From assembly GCA_034189505.1 (NCBI GenBank), contig JAXHUR010000002.1, forward strand, positions 9,821 through 73,820: 64,000 nucleotides of DNA. Direction: 5' to 3'. How positions within the stretch are numbered: position 1 is the stretch's first letter; every line of letters starts with the position of its first letter. This stretch comes from Geoalkalibacter_A sp034189505. GTDB taxonomy: Bacteria > Desulfobacterota > Desulfuromonadia > Desulfuromonadales > Geoalkalibacteraceae. The notes under the pieces are model-generated. The model worked only from the letters and a program-made list of their open reading frames with translations, ran no database searches and was not told the DNA's origin. Positions 48,701 through 56,565 of this stretch are shown one piece after another. Position numbers and translations under genes: made by a program.

Positions 48701-51536
48701 TGATGTCCTTATGCAGCACTTCGCTGTCGTGGCAATACCAGCAGGGGTTGCCCGGAAAGTCCGCCGGACGGTTGCCGCTGGAATAATTCCCCGCTGCCAC
48801 CGGGCGCCCATGTCCGGTGGTCCCCCACTCGCTCATGTTGATGCGCGCCTGGGTTCCGTTGAAGCCGCCGTAGTCGTCGACATCGGCGCCGGTGGTGCCG
48901 TGGCAGGTCAGACACAGCACCGCGTTGTCGGCCGAGTCGCCCCACACCGGCGCGTCGCCGTTGTGGCAGGCGGTGTTGGAGCAGGTCTTGGTGACGGGAT
49001 CGTAGGTGCCGCCGTCCTTGAACACCACGTCCTTGACCTTGTTGACGTGATAATCCGCATCAACGTGACCCGATTCGGACATCACCCCTTGCGGGATGCC
49101 GCCGCCGTGACAGTCTTCGCAGGAGCCGACCACTGTCGCGTAGTGGCAGTTGCCGCAGGAAAAATCGGTCTCCAGGTGGCGCACGTGTGAGTTCGCCCGA
49201 TCGGTGCCGGGTCCCGTGTTGGGGTACATGGGCGTGGCGTTGAGCCACTCCTGCCCCTCGGGCCAGCCGGTCATGCCTTCATGACAGGAGGAGCAGTCGC
49301 CGCGATGACCATGGCACGCATCGCAGCCTGCTGCCTGCCCCGAGTCCCAGGGAAAGTCTCGCACCTCGGGATTGACCGTGGTACCGTCGCTGTGACAGTA
49401 GAGGTTGTCGCAGGTCTTGGTGACGGGATCGTAGGAGGCGACTGGATAACCCGCGATGTTCCACTGCGGCGTGAAGGCGACATCTTTGGTTTCGTTGAGG
49501 TGTTTGCCGTAATCCTTGATGGCGCCGGCCCCATCCACGGTGTTGTAGTGACAGTATTCGCAGGGATACTGGCGGATCCAGAATTCATTGGCCAGCCGGT
49601 GGTGGCCGTTGGACGCCATCTGCACCGCCTCGGGTCCATCGCCGATGCGCCCCTTGTGACAGCCGGTACAGCCAAGCGAGGCCGTGTCCGACCACTGCAC
49701 CGCGGTCTGCGGCGCGCCGCCGCGCCCGTCGCTGTGGCAGTAGCTGTTGTCGCACGCGCGGGTGGCGCTGTCGTAGCTGCCGCCGCCCATATCCACATCC
49801 TTGCTCTGATTGACGTGCTTGCTGTTGTCGTTGATGACCGTGCTGCTGCTGGCGGTGCCGGCGTGGCAGCGCGCGCAGTCGAAACCGTAGGTCGAGGCGT
49901 CGGTATGCCTGCGGTGGCGCCCGCTGAGGCTGGTGGCCGCGCCGCCGCCGGCGTGACAGGAGGTGCAGTTCAGCGGCGCCCCACCCCACGCGGGATTTTT
50001 GTAAGTGATCGTTTTGTCAAAGGGCGCGCCGTTGCTGTGGCAGTACAGGCTGGCGCAGCTGCCGTAGGAGGAGGACGCCGCATAGTCGCCGGCCAGCGTG
50101 TAGTTGCTGGCGTCGTCACCGGAATAAGCGGCGGTGCTGACCCGTCCGTCGCCCGCGTCGAAGCGTACTTCCGACAGGTCGTTCATGTGCTCCGCGCTCT
50201 TGTGGCAGACCCAGCACTGGGGGGCGGCCATTATACCGCCCGATTCCAGGTGAGCCGGGTGACTGCCCCAGGCGGGGGGGTAGGCATGACAGCCGTCACA
50301 GGAGGCGGCAAAGCTGTTGTCGCGGCTGTGCACATGACAGTTGGTGCAGACTGCGGTGCGCACGTGGAAATTGCCGGCACCGGGCACGATGTCCTTGGCG
50401 TCGCCGTGGCATTTTTCACAGTAGCCGGTGGCGCTGCCATCGATCTGGTCGTTCCAGAAGGTGTACTTCTGACCTTCGTCGAGCACCGCCGGGTCGCTGT
50501 AGTCAAGCCCCGCGATGGTGCCGAAAGTGGCGGTCGTAACCTCCTTGCGCAGCACAAAATAGTTCGGATCACCCGAGTTCGTATAGGAATGGCCGCTGTG
50601 GCATGCCAGGCAGCCCACCGTCTCGCCGCCGTCGGCCGGATTGCCGTGGGCCCCGTAGCTATGGCAGGCGGTGCACAACACCGAGGTGTCGGCGGCCTGC
50701 GGCCCGCTTGAGCGCAGGATGCAGCCGTCGCCGGCACTCAGCTCCCGCCCCGGGCCGTCGACGGTGGCCGCGTCCGAATCGGCGAAGTGTACGCCGTGGC
50801 ACGACGAGCAGGACACCGCCCCGTCGACCAGTTCGATCTCTCCCGCCGCGGCGGCCACCTCGGCCGGGGTCCTGTATTTCTCCGGCTGCGCCGAAGCCAC
50901 CGCCGCGTAGTCGGCGACGAGGGGGTGGCTCAGCCGACCGCGGTGCGAGCTGTCGAGATTCCATGAGCGATGGCAGTCCAGACACATCTGCTCCTTGCTG
51001 CCCGAACCCAATCGCAGAATTTTGGTGTTCTCGGGGTCGCGGCTGTGTGGATCATGACAGCGCTGACACGTCAATTTGCCGGTAGAGATGCCGTAACGTC
51101 CGTAAAAATAACGATTCAACGGCGGCTGGGCGCCCGCTGCGGAGTTAACGTCGCGGCCGCTCCACATATGCGAACTCTGGGTGCCCGACCCTTCACCTTC
51201 GGACATCCCGTCAGGATAGGAGCCCATCGCGTTACTGGCATCGACAGGAGAAAATAAAGCGGCAGGTGTGGCCAGTCTGCCGTCAAGCATTAAAACCGAA
51301 GGGGGGTTTTCCTTGTGGCACTGCAGGCAGACATTGCTGGTCGCGTTGCCCAGATCGGTATAGGAAATCCCGAGCTTGTGGCAGATCTTGCAGTCAAAGT
51401 TGTGAACTTCAATGCCGCAGCCGCATTCCGGCAAAAGACAGAGCAGAAACACAACCAGAGTAAGAAAAACCAGTGGATATCCGCGCAGCGGAATATACGC
51501 TTCAAAATAACAATTTTTGTTCCTCGATCCCAACAT
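45744..51536 (-). CDS. Giant multiheme c-type cytochrome (about 43 haem motifs)
   Basis: 1930 residues. By hand count there are 38 CXXCH, five CX4CH (for example CASLYCH at 494, CDNSYCH, CDNLYCH, CSNTACH, CLTSGCH) and one CX11CH (Cys1074 to Cys1086-His1087). Four CX4CH motifs are each followed by a CXXCH, the Geobacter GSu_C4xC__C2xCH module. A hydrophobic segment at about 20-38 is a signal peptide or anchor. A ~70-residue haem-free beta-rich insert lies near 1198-1266. Many free His are available as distal ligands. It is probably an extracellular or outer-surface electron conduit. Assembly would need Ccm/ResB-type maturation. It is the first gene of the cluster. Confidence 0.93.
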   Translation of the reverse strand: MLGSRNKNCYFEAYIPLRGYPLVFLTLVVFLLCLLPECGCGIEVHNFDCKICHKLGISYTDLGNATSNVCLQCHKENPPSVLMLDGRLATPAALFSPVDASNAMGSYPDGMSEGEGSGTQSSHMWSGRDVNSAAGAQPPLNRYFYGRYGISTGKLTCQRCHDPHSRDPENTKILRLGSGSKEQMCLDCHRSWNLDSSHRGRLSHPLVADYAAVASAQPEKYRTPAEVAAAAGEIELVDGAVSCSSCHGVHFADSDAATVDGPGRELSAGDGCILRSSGPQAADTSVLCTACHSYGAHGNPADGGETVGCLACHSGHSYTNSGDPNYFVLRKEVTTATFGTIAGLDYSDPAVLDEGQKYTFWNDQIDGSATGYCEKCHGDAKDIVPGAGNFHVRTAVCTNCHVHSRDNSFAASCDGCHAYPPAWGSHPAHLESGGIMAAPQCWVCHKSAEHMNDLSEVRFDAGDGRVSTAAYSGDDASNYTLAGDYAASSSYGSCASLYCHSNGAPFDKTITYKNPAWGGAPLNCTSCHAGGGAATSLSGRHRRHTDASTYGFDCARCHAGTASSSTVINDNSKHVNQSKDVDMGGGSYDSATRACDNSYCHSDGRGGAPQTAVQWSDTASLGCTGCHKGRIGDGPEAVQMASNGHHRLANEFWIRQYPCEYCHYNTVDGAGAIKDYGKHLNETKDVAFTPQWNIAGYPVASYDPVTKTCDNLYCHSDGTTVNPEVRDFPWDSGQAAGCDACHGHRGDCSSCHEGMTGWPEGQEWLNATPMYPNTGPGTDRANSHVRHLETDFSCGNCHYATVVGSCEDCHGGGIPQGVMSESGHVDADYHVNKVKDVVFKDGGTYDPVTKTCSNTACHNGDAPVWGDSADNAVLCLTCHGTTGADVDDYGGFNGTQARINMSEWGTTGHGRPVAAGNYSSGNRPADFPGNPCWYCHDSEVLHKDINNPYRLKVHPQFIQRFEKECVYCHMERTDAECRSCHDTSGGLSSQLIDITGPDYSIDHAPFAGDAISCLTSGCHLPQSGGCLGCHDNPGDTTNATQMNESAVQVGMASAPYAVSHQEFAAGGAYESISCMATPAEWPPTGCHGDDVHIHNVGTGVWTASQKEDVKNQYIMMGVCLQCHDSESDGVKDQNCTSCHTWSGAPEDNPYTIGYDPGTGEKYGESKGSSSHFGYKHFETYEDSLAAPEETGTFSVDGSLHPRFDATVLVDETKSWSADQFIGHAVKITSGALSGETRPVLVNDATTITVSGVFSGSVIAGTSYALVNTEWRGGKFCWDCHDPHGDSNIYMIQDEVTVRSDGLFGKPMQQRATTFTRTQSGMDYAKSSPPYDGICNVCHTDVEHYHFDYGDAHRSGRACTDCHNHGFAEGHGTGEDCSSCHQQKPVPNHLGFGQPRDCVTCHDGVINKRMDIMGQFRANSHHVQGIPVTNLHCYACHWEATPEGLIANDYHEGYNYETHGAILNAKVDLVIWEPGSRPTAYQDGVTGVNFTAEKIGTADERTEVAGVSQHCLSCHSDQNNDTDVFGDCKTPRQYAWDRTSIAARYSQTETTTLGKYTGLANAAKKNLTKAFSAHGNAVANEGGWSAATGEDAAITNTRAGTQNVQCFDCHSSHGSFTEGITSSYRTFNNTYNGGNLKETQAGKGGYGVTYRARETTEGVNPMNAGAAQCFDCHETRDAGVLPWGYHSTYGATEPIQGYWDSARFGGGMNGTKTRFGYRAGITGKGGHLKASNPLVNAGQVDGSIHGLCSPCHDPHGVSPSLGENQAYAVPLLKGTWLSSPYMEDYPNVTSAERTSSFIHLDRNTFGAEAMAEDATQFGGLCLRCHPKESLTDGIDKNTGFKSLDRIHETVKGWGNNAEHNYSCSKCHQPHSSGLGRLMRTNCLDFKHRGEVASGGSAGDQYPYFKDYSWQPCHESMTGNRLNQQWNDITPW

Positions 51537-51770
51537 GAGTCACTCTCTGTACGGAACTTCAAACAACCCGCCGGCCGGTTCTTTTCAAAAAAATCCACAT
51601 GACACAAAAACGAAAAAGGCTTCCGTGCAAAAGGATGGCAGCGAAGTGATTCTGACAATTTTCCGACACACGATGGCAAACCAGAAAATTAGATCTTCAT
51701 AATGCAAATAACGCTCCAGTACAGAGAAAACGAGCGTTTTCCCGATAAATCTTATAAAAAAACCCAATAG
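51537..51770. other. Upstream region of the giant cytochrome operon
   Basis: 234 bases of A/T-rich non-coding DNA between the cytochrome start (-) and the IS remnant. A perfect dyad, GAAAACG-AG-CGTTTTC, lies at 51726-51741 and may be an operator. No confident -10/-35 pair for the minus strand was chosen, and no riboswitch was recognised. Confidence 0.45.
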
Positions 51771-52320
51771 TGTCCGGTTAGGAAATTGCAGCCAACCGGA
51801 AGAGTAAAAAGGTAAATATTTTCGCAAAGTTAGCTCGTTTTTTGCTTGACAGATTGCCACGAGGTCGGCGCGGCGAATTTCGTAAACACCTATTTACTAT
51901 GAGGATTTACGGAATTGTCATTACTTGTTCGCTATTACCGCACCTGCCTGAACAGGCGCTCCGCTGCTCGACTTTTTACCCCGTTCAAGGGTTCTCTCGA
52001 ACAGGTTCCAGTTCTTGAGTCCCGAGGCAACAGGCCATTGCAGATGACGTTTAAAGATCAGTTGAAAATTCTGCCCTACGATCACCTCGAAGAGCATTCT
52101 TCAGGGCGTCATCTGGTGCAGATCCTCGCAGGGTTGATCACTTACCTGCTGCTGGCCATCTACTGCCACGAAGAGCATGGCGAGCGTGTCAGCATCAACA
52201 GAGTGCGTAAGCTTCACAACAATATCCGCAACGAAGCCGCCGAGGATGCCGCCGCTGGGTTAGGCCCTCCCGACATCATTGACTTGGACTTCGGGGCCTA
52301 TGCAACTTCTTAACCGGACA
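51771..52320 (+). mobile_element. Internally deleted IS4-like insertion sequence remnant
   Basis: The ends are inverted: 51771-51790 begins TGTCCGGTTAGGAAATTGCA, and 52301-52320 read on the other strand gives TGTCCGGTTAAGAAGTTGCA (18 of 20 identical). The element is 550 bases, far shorter than a functional IS of this type. No target-site duplication is visible in the flanks. It lies between the giant cytochrome operon and the sigma54 activator. Confidence 0.75.
51915..52313 (+). pseudogene. IS4-family transposase fragment
   Basis: A 132-codon open frame inside the IS remnant. The last ~85 residues (LKILPYDHLEEHS, LVQILAGLITYLLLAIYC, RVSINRVRKL) look like the C-terminus of IS4-type transposases. 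The DDE catalytic core is absent. The stop codon runs into the right inverted repeat, as in intact copies. This indicates a large internal deletion that joined a short 5' part to the 3' end. Confidence 0.7.
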
Positions 52321-52448
52321 ATGCTGTGAAACTGTTATCTCATCTGGATGCAAGCGACCGTTAGTCGTGTCGGTTGTTACAGATTTGACGTACGCATGCT
52401 ATCCTGCTGTTTAAGAGAGAAGCTGTATTGCCGGAGGGCTAAATAATC

Positions 52449-53789
52449 ATGGATGATCAACACCCCGTTACCGGCGGTCCCTGCCGCCACCTGGAACACT
52501 TGGCTACGATTCTCGACAGTGTCGCCGATGGTGTCTTTACCGTCGACCAGGAGATGCGCATCACTTGGTTCAACCGGGCGGCAGAGGAGATCACCGGCTT
52601 TTCGCGCGAGGAGGCGCTGGGGCAGAGCTGCTGCGAAATCTTTCGCAGCAACATTTGTTTCACCCACTGTCCGGTGCGCGAAGCGCTGACGAGCGGGGAG
52701 GATGTGGTCAACCGACAGGTGGATATCCTCGATCGCGGCAATCGCGAAATTCCCATTTCAGTGAGCGCCTCGGTGCTGCGCGACGCGGACGGCAACCCGG
52801 CCGGCGGCGTTGAGACCTTTCGCGATCTGTCCCAGATCGAAGCCCTCAAGCGCGAGGTGGAGGGGCGTTTCACCTTTCAGGATATGGTCAGCCGTGATCC
52901 GCGCATGCGACAGTTGTTCGACATCCTGCCCGATGTGGCCGCCAGCGATGCAACGGTGCTGTTGCAGGGCGAAAGCGGCACCGGCAAAGAGCTGTTTGCG
53001 CGGGCACTGCATGACCTGAGCCCCCGGCGGGAAGGGCCGCTGGTGATCGTCAACTGCGGTGCGCTTCCCGAACCGCTGCTGGAAGCCGAGATTTTCGGCG
53101 CCAAGCGGGGTGCCTATACCGGCTCAGTGGAGGATCGCGCCGGGCGGTTGGAGCATGCGGAAGGGGGGACGCTGTTTCTCGATGAGATCGGCGATCTGCC
53201 CCTGGCGCTGCAGGTCAAGCTGCTGCGGGTGCTGGAAAATCGCGAGTACCAGCCCCTGGGGGCCCGAAAGCCGCGCAAGGCCGATGTGCGCTTTGTCGCG
53301 GCGACGCACCGCGATCTGGAGGAGATGGTGGCCGACGGCACATTCCGGCGTGACCTTTTTTTCCGCATCAACGTGGTCAACCTGAAAATTCCGCCGTTGC
53401 GCGAGCGGCCCGAGGATATTCCGCTGCTGCTGGATGTGGCGCTGGACCGCTTCAATCGTGCCTACGGCAAGCGTATCGGCGGTTTCTCTCCGGAAGCCCT
53501 GGACTTTCTTCTCAACCATGACTACTCGGGAAATGTTCGCGAACTGTTCAACCTGGTGGAGCGCGCTGTGATCCTGTGCCGCGATACCACCATCGGTGCC
53601 GAGTCCATGCCTGTCCGGCGGGAGAGGGTTCAGAACTCTAATGATGCCGTCCTGATCGGGCGGCGCCCCACCGTGGAGCAGTTGCAGGAACTGTTGCGCC
53701 GTCATCGCGGCAATAAAACAGCTGTTGCGCGTGAACTCGGCATCAACCGCACTACCCTGTGGCGCTGGCTTAAAGAAGACAGCGCCTGA
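52449..53789 (+). CDS. PAS-containing sigma54-dependent transcriptional activator
   Basis: 446 residues. A PAS domain (about 18-130) includes several cysteines (SCCEIF, NICFTHC) that might bind a cofactor or sense redox. The AAA+ domain has Walker A GESGTGKE, Walker B GGTLFLDEIGD and R-finger region RRDLFFRIN. The sigma54-contact loop reads GAYTGS in place of GAFTGA. The C-terminal Fis-type helix-turn-helix ends LGINRTTLWRWLK. It precedes the ORP-like operon on the same strand, just as ORP clusters in Desulfovibrio encode their own sigma54 activator. It probably controls the genes downstream. Confidence 0.93.
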   Translation: MDDQHPVTGGPCRHLEHLATILDSVADGVFTVDQEMRITWFNRAAEEITGFSREEALGQSCCEIFRSNICFTHCPVREALTSGEDVVNRQVDILDRGNREIPISVSASVLRDADGNPAGGVETFRDLSQIEALKREVEGRFTFQDMVSRDPRMRQLFDILPDVAASDATVLLQGESGTGKELFARALHDLSPRREGPLVIVNCGALPEPLLEAEIFGAKRGAYTGSVEDRAGRLEHAEGGTLFLDEIGDLPLALQVKLLRVLENREYQPLGARKPRKADVRFVAATHRDLEEMVADGTFRRDLFFRINVVNLKIPPLRERPEDIPLLLDVALDRFNRAYGKRIGGFSPEALDFLLNHDYSGNVRELFNLVERAVILCRDTTIGAESMPVRRERVQNSNDAVLIGRRPTVEQLQELLRRHRGNKTAVARELGINRTTLWRWLKEDSA

Positions 53790-53800
53790 TCCAGGTCATT

Positions 53801-53830
53801 CTTGTTGCAATGTTGCATTTTGATGCATCG
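53801..53830 (+). promoter_or_regulatory. Candidate enhancer (activator-binding) site
   Basis: TGCAATGTTGCA at 53806-53817 is a TGCAA / TTGCA dyad with a two-base centre, followed by a further TGATGCA half-site. It lies about 100 bases upstream of the putative -24/-12 promoter, the usual distance for sigma54 activator sites. Confidence 0.4.
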
Positions 53831-53913
53831 AGCCTTTCTTTCGCTAAATTCTTATTGCCTCGTCTTTTTTTCTGTTCCGCTATCCCTCTGCTGTTGACCA
53901 TGCAACGGTTTTG

Positions 53914-53928
53914 TGGGCATCTATCTGC
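53914..53928 (+). promoter_or_regulatory. Candidate sigma54 (-24/-12) promoter for the ORP-like operon
   Basis: TGG at 53914-53916 and TGC at 53926-53928 have the exact ten-base interval between GG and GC required for sigma54. The bases between fit the consensus only partly. The predicted start is near 53940, leaving a ~125-base leader before the IscU-like gene. Confidence 0.35.
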
Positions 53929-54065
53929 GTCTCAAAATTCTTCATTTTTGTAAGTATCTGTAATCCCACAATAATTTCGGAATTTATTTTCGGCATATGT
54001 TTTGGAAACCGTTGGGTGAGAGTGTGTCTGTCAACCTGCGTTTTTCAACCAGAGGGAGTCTGAAA

Positions 54066-54383
54066 ATGTATACCGAAAAAGTCATGGACCATTTTGCCAA
54101 CCCCCGCAATGTCGGTGTGCTGGAAAACCCAACTGTCATCGCAAAGATCGGAGACCCCGATTGTGGTGACTTTCTGGTGATCTTCCTGCGGATCGAAAAC
54201 GATCGGATCGCCGATATCAAATATAAAATTCATGGGTGCGGCGCGGCGATCGCCACCTCGTCTATCGCGAGCGAAATGGTCATGGGGATGGCGCTTGATG
54301 AGGTGCTGCGCGTGACGGATCAGGATATTGCCGATGCGCTTGATGGCCTGCCTGAAGAGAAAATGCACTGTTCCAACCTGGCG
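54066..54383 (+). CDS. IscU/NifU N-terminal-type Fe-S scaffold (3' end lost in gap)
   Basis: 106 residues visible before the N run. The protein belongs to the IscU/NifU-N family that assembles Fe-S clusters. The three conserved cysteines are all present: in DPDCGDF, in HGCGAAI and in HCSNLA near the end of the visible part. The Asp next to the first Cys is also kept. The start at MYTEKVMDHF has a GAGGGAG site. Only the last 20-40 residues should be missing if it is an ordinary IscU; a NifU fusion would be longer and cannot be excluded. Confidence 0.88.
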
Positions 54384-54483
54384 NNNNNNNNNNNNNNNNN
54401 NNNNNNNNNNNNNNNNNNNNNNNNNNNNNNNNNNNNNNNNNNNNNNNNNNNNNNNNNNNNNNNNNNNNNNNNNNNNNNNNNNN
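54384..54483. other. Assembly gap (100 N)
   Basis: Exactly 100 undetermined bases, the conventional placeholder for a gap of unknown length. It hides the end of the IscU-like gene and possibly whole genes of the ORP-like operon. Confidence 1.
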
Positions 54484-54486
54484 GCC

Positions 54487-54921
54487 ATGGACACAAATCA
54501 GCCCACTGTCAAACAAACCCGGGTCGCACTGCCGCTGTACGGCAACCGGGTGCTGCCGCGCTTCGGTCTGGCACGGGATTTCGCCCTGGTTGATGTCGAT
54601 TGTGCCGGAAAATCCATTCTAGCAGTTGAGCGCCGCGAGTGGCCTTCCTGGCGTTGGCCCTCGGTGCCGGCCTGGTTGAAAGTGGAAGGGGCCGCCGGAG
54701 TGTTGTGCAGCGGAATTCATCCGCGTTTTCAGCAGGCACTGCAGGACGAGGGTCTGTGGGTGGTGTGGGGCTATATGGGTGAGATGGAGGAGGTGCTGCA
54801 GCTCTGGTTGCTGCAGGGCGCAGTCGAAGGAAGGGCGCCGGCCGCATCCTCTCCCTGCTGCCGACGGCGTATAACGCCGAGGCGTGGGCAACAACATTCT
54901 GGTTTTGGAGGAAAATCATGA
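54487..54921 (+). CDS. NifX/MTH1175-like (dinitrogenase iron-molybdenum cofactor family) protein 1
   Basis: 144 residues from the first ATG after the gap; a start within the gap is possible. It opens RVALPLYGNRVLPRFGLARDFALVDVD, the pattern of the NifB/NifX/VnfX cofactor-binding domain seen in ORP-type proteins. A basic, cysteine-bearing tail (SSPCCRRR) ends it. The family binds Fe-S or Fe-Mo-S clusters. The stop overlaps the next gene (ATGA). Confidence 0.75.
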   Translation: MDTNQPTVKQTRVALPLYGNRVLPRFGLARDFALVDVDCAGKSILAVERREWPSWRWPSVPAWLKVEGAAGVLCSGIHPRFQQALQDEGLWVVWGYMGEMEEVLQLWLLQGAVEGRAPAASSPCCRRRITPRRGQQHSGFGGKS

Positions 54922-55253
54922 TCATTGCAGTGACATCTCTTGGAGATGATCCCGGTAGTCCCGTCGATGCGCGTTTCGGGCGTGCCGCCTGGTTCCTGCT
55001 TCACGATGACCAGGCGCAGAGCTGGGAAGCGCTGGAAAACTCTCAAGGTCAGGAGGCCCTGCAGGGAGCCGGGATTCAGGCAGCCCAGCAGATGGCAACC
55101 CGCGGAGTCGAAGTCTTGATTACCGGAACAACGGGGCCCAAGGCACAGCAGGCCCTCAAGGCGGCCGGCATCAGAATCTATCACGGGGCAAAGGGTCCCG
55201 TGGAGGCGGCTCTGGATGCCTACAAAAAAGGGCGTCTTGAGCAGGTCGCATAG
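54918..55253 (+). CDS. NifX/MTH1175-like protein 2
   Basis: 111 residues, the size of a single dinitrogenase iron-molybdenum cofactor domain. It begins MIIAVTSLGDDPGSPVDARFGRA, the family N-terminal strand and loop, and contains VEVLITGTTGPKAQQALKAAGI, the typical second half. A strong GGAGG site and four-base overlap with the preceding gene show co-translation. It is likely a small cluster-binding partner of the neighbouring ATPases. Confidence 0.85.
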   Translation: MIIAVTSLGDDPGSPVDARFGRAAWFLLHDDQAQSWEALENSQGQEALQGAGIQAAQQMATRGVEVLITGTTGPKAQQALKAAGIRIYHGAKGPVEAALDAYKKGRLEQVA

Positions 55254-55310
55254 GAATATTTTCCCTTCTGCGTTTGCGGATATCCAGCTTTTTCAAGAGG
55301 AGAGGCAAAA

Positions 55311-55688
55311 ATGTCAATGAATCAAACTATCGCTGTTCCTTCTAAGTATCCCGGCGGTTTAAATGCTTTGCGTTCAGGTCACTTCGGGCGCTGCGACGTC
55401 TTCACTCTGGTGGAAGTCCACCAGGGGCGGGTCGAAGAAGCCCGGGTGGTGGCCAATGCCGAGCACAGCGAGGGAGGGTGCCTGGTTCCGGTCAGAATTC
55501 TGCAGCAGGCCGGGGCTACTTCGCTGGTGGTGCAGGGGATCGGCATGCGTCCTCGAATCGGCTTTGCCCAGGCCGGAATCGAGGTTCTGGTGGGACCGGG
55601 CGAGACCGTGTCCCAAGTGGTGGAGGCGTACTTGAACAACCAGTTGCGGAGCATCTCCGAGCAGGATGTGTGCGGCGCGCACGGTTAA
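55311..55688 (+). CDS. NifX/MTH1175-like protein 3
   Basis: 125 residues of the same family: IAVPSKYPGGL, SGHFGRCDVFTLVEV, EGGCLVPVRIL and GIEVLVGPGETV follow the usual order. The HFGRC and EGGC motifs with their cysteines are characteristic of MTH1175-like proteins. A GAGGAG ribosome site is present. It overlaps no neighbour: the first MinD-type gene begins 10 bases later. Confidence 0.85.
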   Translation: MSMNQTIAVPSKYPGGLNALRSGHFGRCDVFTLVEVHQGRVEEARVVANAEHSEGGCLVPVRILQQAGATSLVVQGIGMRPRIGFAQAGIEVLVGPGETVSQVVEAYLNNQLRSISEQDVCGAHG

Positions 55689-55698
55689 GGAGTCCGAT

Positions 55699-56565
55699 GT
55701 GAATCTATGCATTTTGAGCGGCAAGGGCGGCACCGGCAAGACCACGTTGAGCGTGTCGCTGGCGGCCTGGCTGGCAGAAAATCTGACCGACAAGAGGGTC
55801 ACGCTGCTCGATTGCGACGTGGAGGAACCGAACGCGCATCTGTATCTGACACCGCCGCAGGTGACGCAGGACCCTGTGAGCGTGCTGGTGCCGCGGTGGC
55901 AGAAAGAATTGTGCACCCAGTGCGGGCGGTGCGGCAACGTCTGTCAGTTCGGAGCCTTCGCGGTTCTGGGAGATCGCATCGAGATCTTTTCCGATCACTG
56001 CCACAACTGTGGGGCGTGTTCCTATATCTGTCCGTATCAGGCGCTGCCGGAGCATCCCCATGTGGTGGGTCGCACCCTGCGTGGAGAGGTGGATGGCCTT
56101 GAACTGATCTGGGGCGAACTCAAAGTGGGTGAGCCACGCTCGACGCCGGTGATCGAGGCCGTGCGGCGGCAGGCCGGGGAGGGGATTGTGGTTATCGATG
56201 GTCCGCCGGGAACCTCCTGCGGCATGGTGGCGGCGGCTTCCGGCGTCGATCTGGCGCTGGTGGTGACTGAGCCGACCCTGTTCGGCCGCCACGACCTGGA
56301 ACTGGCTCTCGATGCGCTGCGGGCATTGGAGGTGCCCTGCGCGGTGGTGATCAACAAGAGTCTCTTTGGCGACGCCGGCGTGCGTTCCTGCTGCGATCGA
56401 CATAAGGTGCCGGTGCTGTTGGAGATCCCCTTCCGTCGAGATCTGGCGGGCAGTTCAGCGCAACAGAGGATCCTGCATCGCTTCGCTCCCGAATTCAATG
56501 CCCTGCTGGCACTGCTTTGGGGCGGATTACAGCACACGGCACGGCAAGGAAAGGTCACGGCATGA
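55699..56565 (+). CDS. MinD/Mrp-type P-loop ATPase with 4Fe-4S insert, 1
   Basis: 288 residues from GTG 55699 (AAGGAG site), giving the N-terminus MNLCILSGKGGTGKT with the deviant Walker A. Two ferredoxin motifs, CTQCGRCGNVC and CHNCGACSYIC, sit in the middle (about 73-115). They are followed by the VIDGPPGTSCG switch and VVTEPTLFGRHDL segments. Pairs of such ATPases accompany ORP proteins and are thought to act in Fe-S cluster handling or cell-division-linked complexes. The stop overlaps the second ATPase by four bases. Confidence 0.92.
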   Translation: MNLCILSGKGGTGKTTLSVSLAAWLAENLTDKRVTLLDCDVEEPNAHLYLTPPQVTQDPVSVLVPRWQKELCTQCGRCGNVCQFGAFAVLGDRIEIFSDHCHNCGACSYICPYQALPEHPHVVGRTLRGEVDGLELIWGELKVGEPRSTPVIEAVRRQAGEGIVVIDGPPGTSCGMVAAASGVDLALVVTEPTLFGRHDLELALDALRALEVPCAVVINKSLFGDAGVRSCCDRHKVPVLLEIPFRRDLAGSSAQQRILHRFAPEFNALLALLWGGLQHTARQGKVTA

